Assembly: GCF_014193695.1 (NCBI RefSeq)
Contig: NZ_JACHZR010000001.1
Span: forward strand, 1,463,309-1,527,308
Direction of reading: 5' to 3'
DNA: 64,000 nt
From: Rhizobium sp. BK316
Lineage (GTDB): Bacteria > Pseudomonadota > Alphaproteobacteria > Rhizobiales > Rhizobiaceae
The position numbers and the translations under genes are program-made. Shown here piece after piece: positions 63,976 to 64,000 of the stretch. The notes under the pieces are model-generated. The model saw only the letters and a list, made by a program, of their open reading frames with translations, searched no databases and was not told the DNA's origin. Every line of letters begins with the position of its first letter. The first letter of the stretch is position 1.

Positions 63976-64000
63976 AACGTCGGCCTGAATTTTTAGCGAT

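Overview
The window looks like part of a large plasmid of a Rhizobium-type alphaproteobacterium. A complete repABC replication and partition operon (54677-58499, minus strand) carries two GTT-N10-AAC partition palindromes and a counter-transcribed RNA. GC-rich coding with C/G third positions, a two-hairpin intergenic element of a kind common in rhizobia (36981-37075) and many solute-uptake and catabolic cassettes fit this. I see no tRNA or rRNA genes, CRISPR arrays or intact insertion sequences, and no obvious housekeeping genes.

Layout. (1) 1-9927: branched-chain-type ABC transporter (binding protein cut by the window edge), a TfdB-like flavin hydroxylase, a hydroxyquinol-type intradiol dioxygenase, a LysR regulator, then a PcpA/LinE/MhqO-type ring-cleavage dioxygenase with an MhqD-type hydrolase: an (hydroxy)quinol-type aromatic catabolic locus. 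(2) 10425-21228: two divergent operons around a GntR gene. The minus arm runs gntR, TIM-barrel enzyme, family-3 ABC transporter, AroE-like dehydrogenase, CHMI-like isomerase, AroQ, Gfo/Idh oxidoreductase. The plus arm runs a second intradiol dioxygenase, HpaH-like hydratase, HpaI-like aldolase and a signal-less binding-protein-like protein. It reads as a quinate/shikimate-like module joined to an unusual intradiol plus meta-lower ring pathway. (3) 21427-29669: peptide-type ABC transporter with a glycerophosphodiesterase and a frameshifted HAD phosphatase, divergent from a SorC regulator; the gene content resembles agrocinopine (sugar phosphodiester) operons.

(4) 30204-36936: six tightly coupled signalling genes: GGDEF-EAL protein, degenerate HATPase-like protein, STAS-like/methyltransferase fusion, membrane sensor SpoIIE phosphatase, HATPase and STAS-like protein. 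This is a partner-switching module tied to c-di-GMP and a methyltransferase and is the best candidate for an undescribed system. An AraC regulator follows on the opposite strand. (5) 38913-48978: an eight-gene minus-strand operon with an Old-Yellow-Enzyme-type oxidoreductase, three membrane-anchored multihaem c-type cytochromes, a four-helix membrane protein, a GMC flavoprotein and two small proteins: a possible novel respiratory oxidation chain.

(6) 49867-54391: a secreted protein of unknown function, a small ORF, and two surface-polysaccharide genes (WbpM/CapD-type dehydratase, initiating sugar transferase). (7) 54677-58499: repABC with a small coupled ORF between repA and repB that contains both partition sites. 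(8) 59221-63347: L-fuconate-type sugar acid catabolism (dehydratase, SDR, lactonase) with an IclR regulator and a previously easy-to-miss 49-codon ORF coupled to the SDR gene. (9) 63568-63975: XRE regulator. Degraded gene relics (a LysR gene at 29698-29843, a possible AbiEii fragment near 9930-10074, frameshifts at about 28490 and 21180) show recent decay in the accessory regions.
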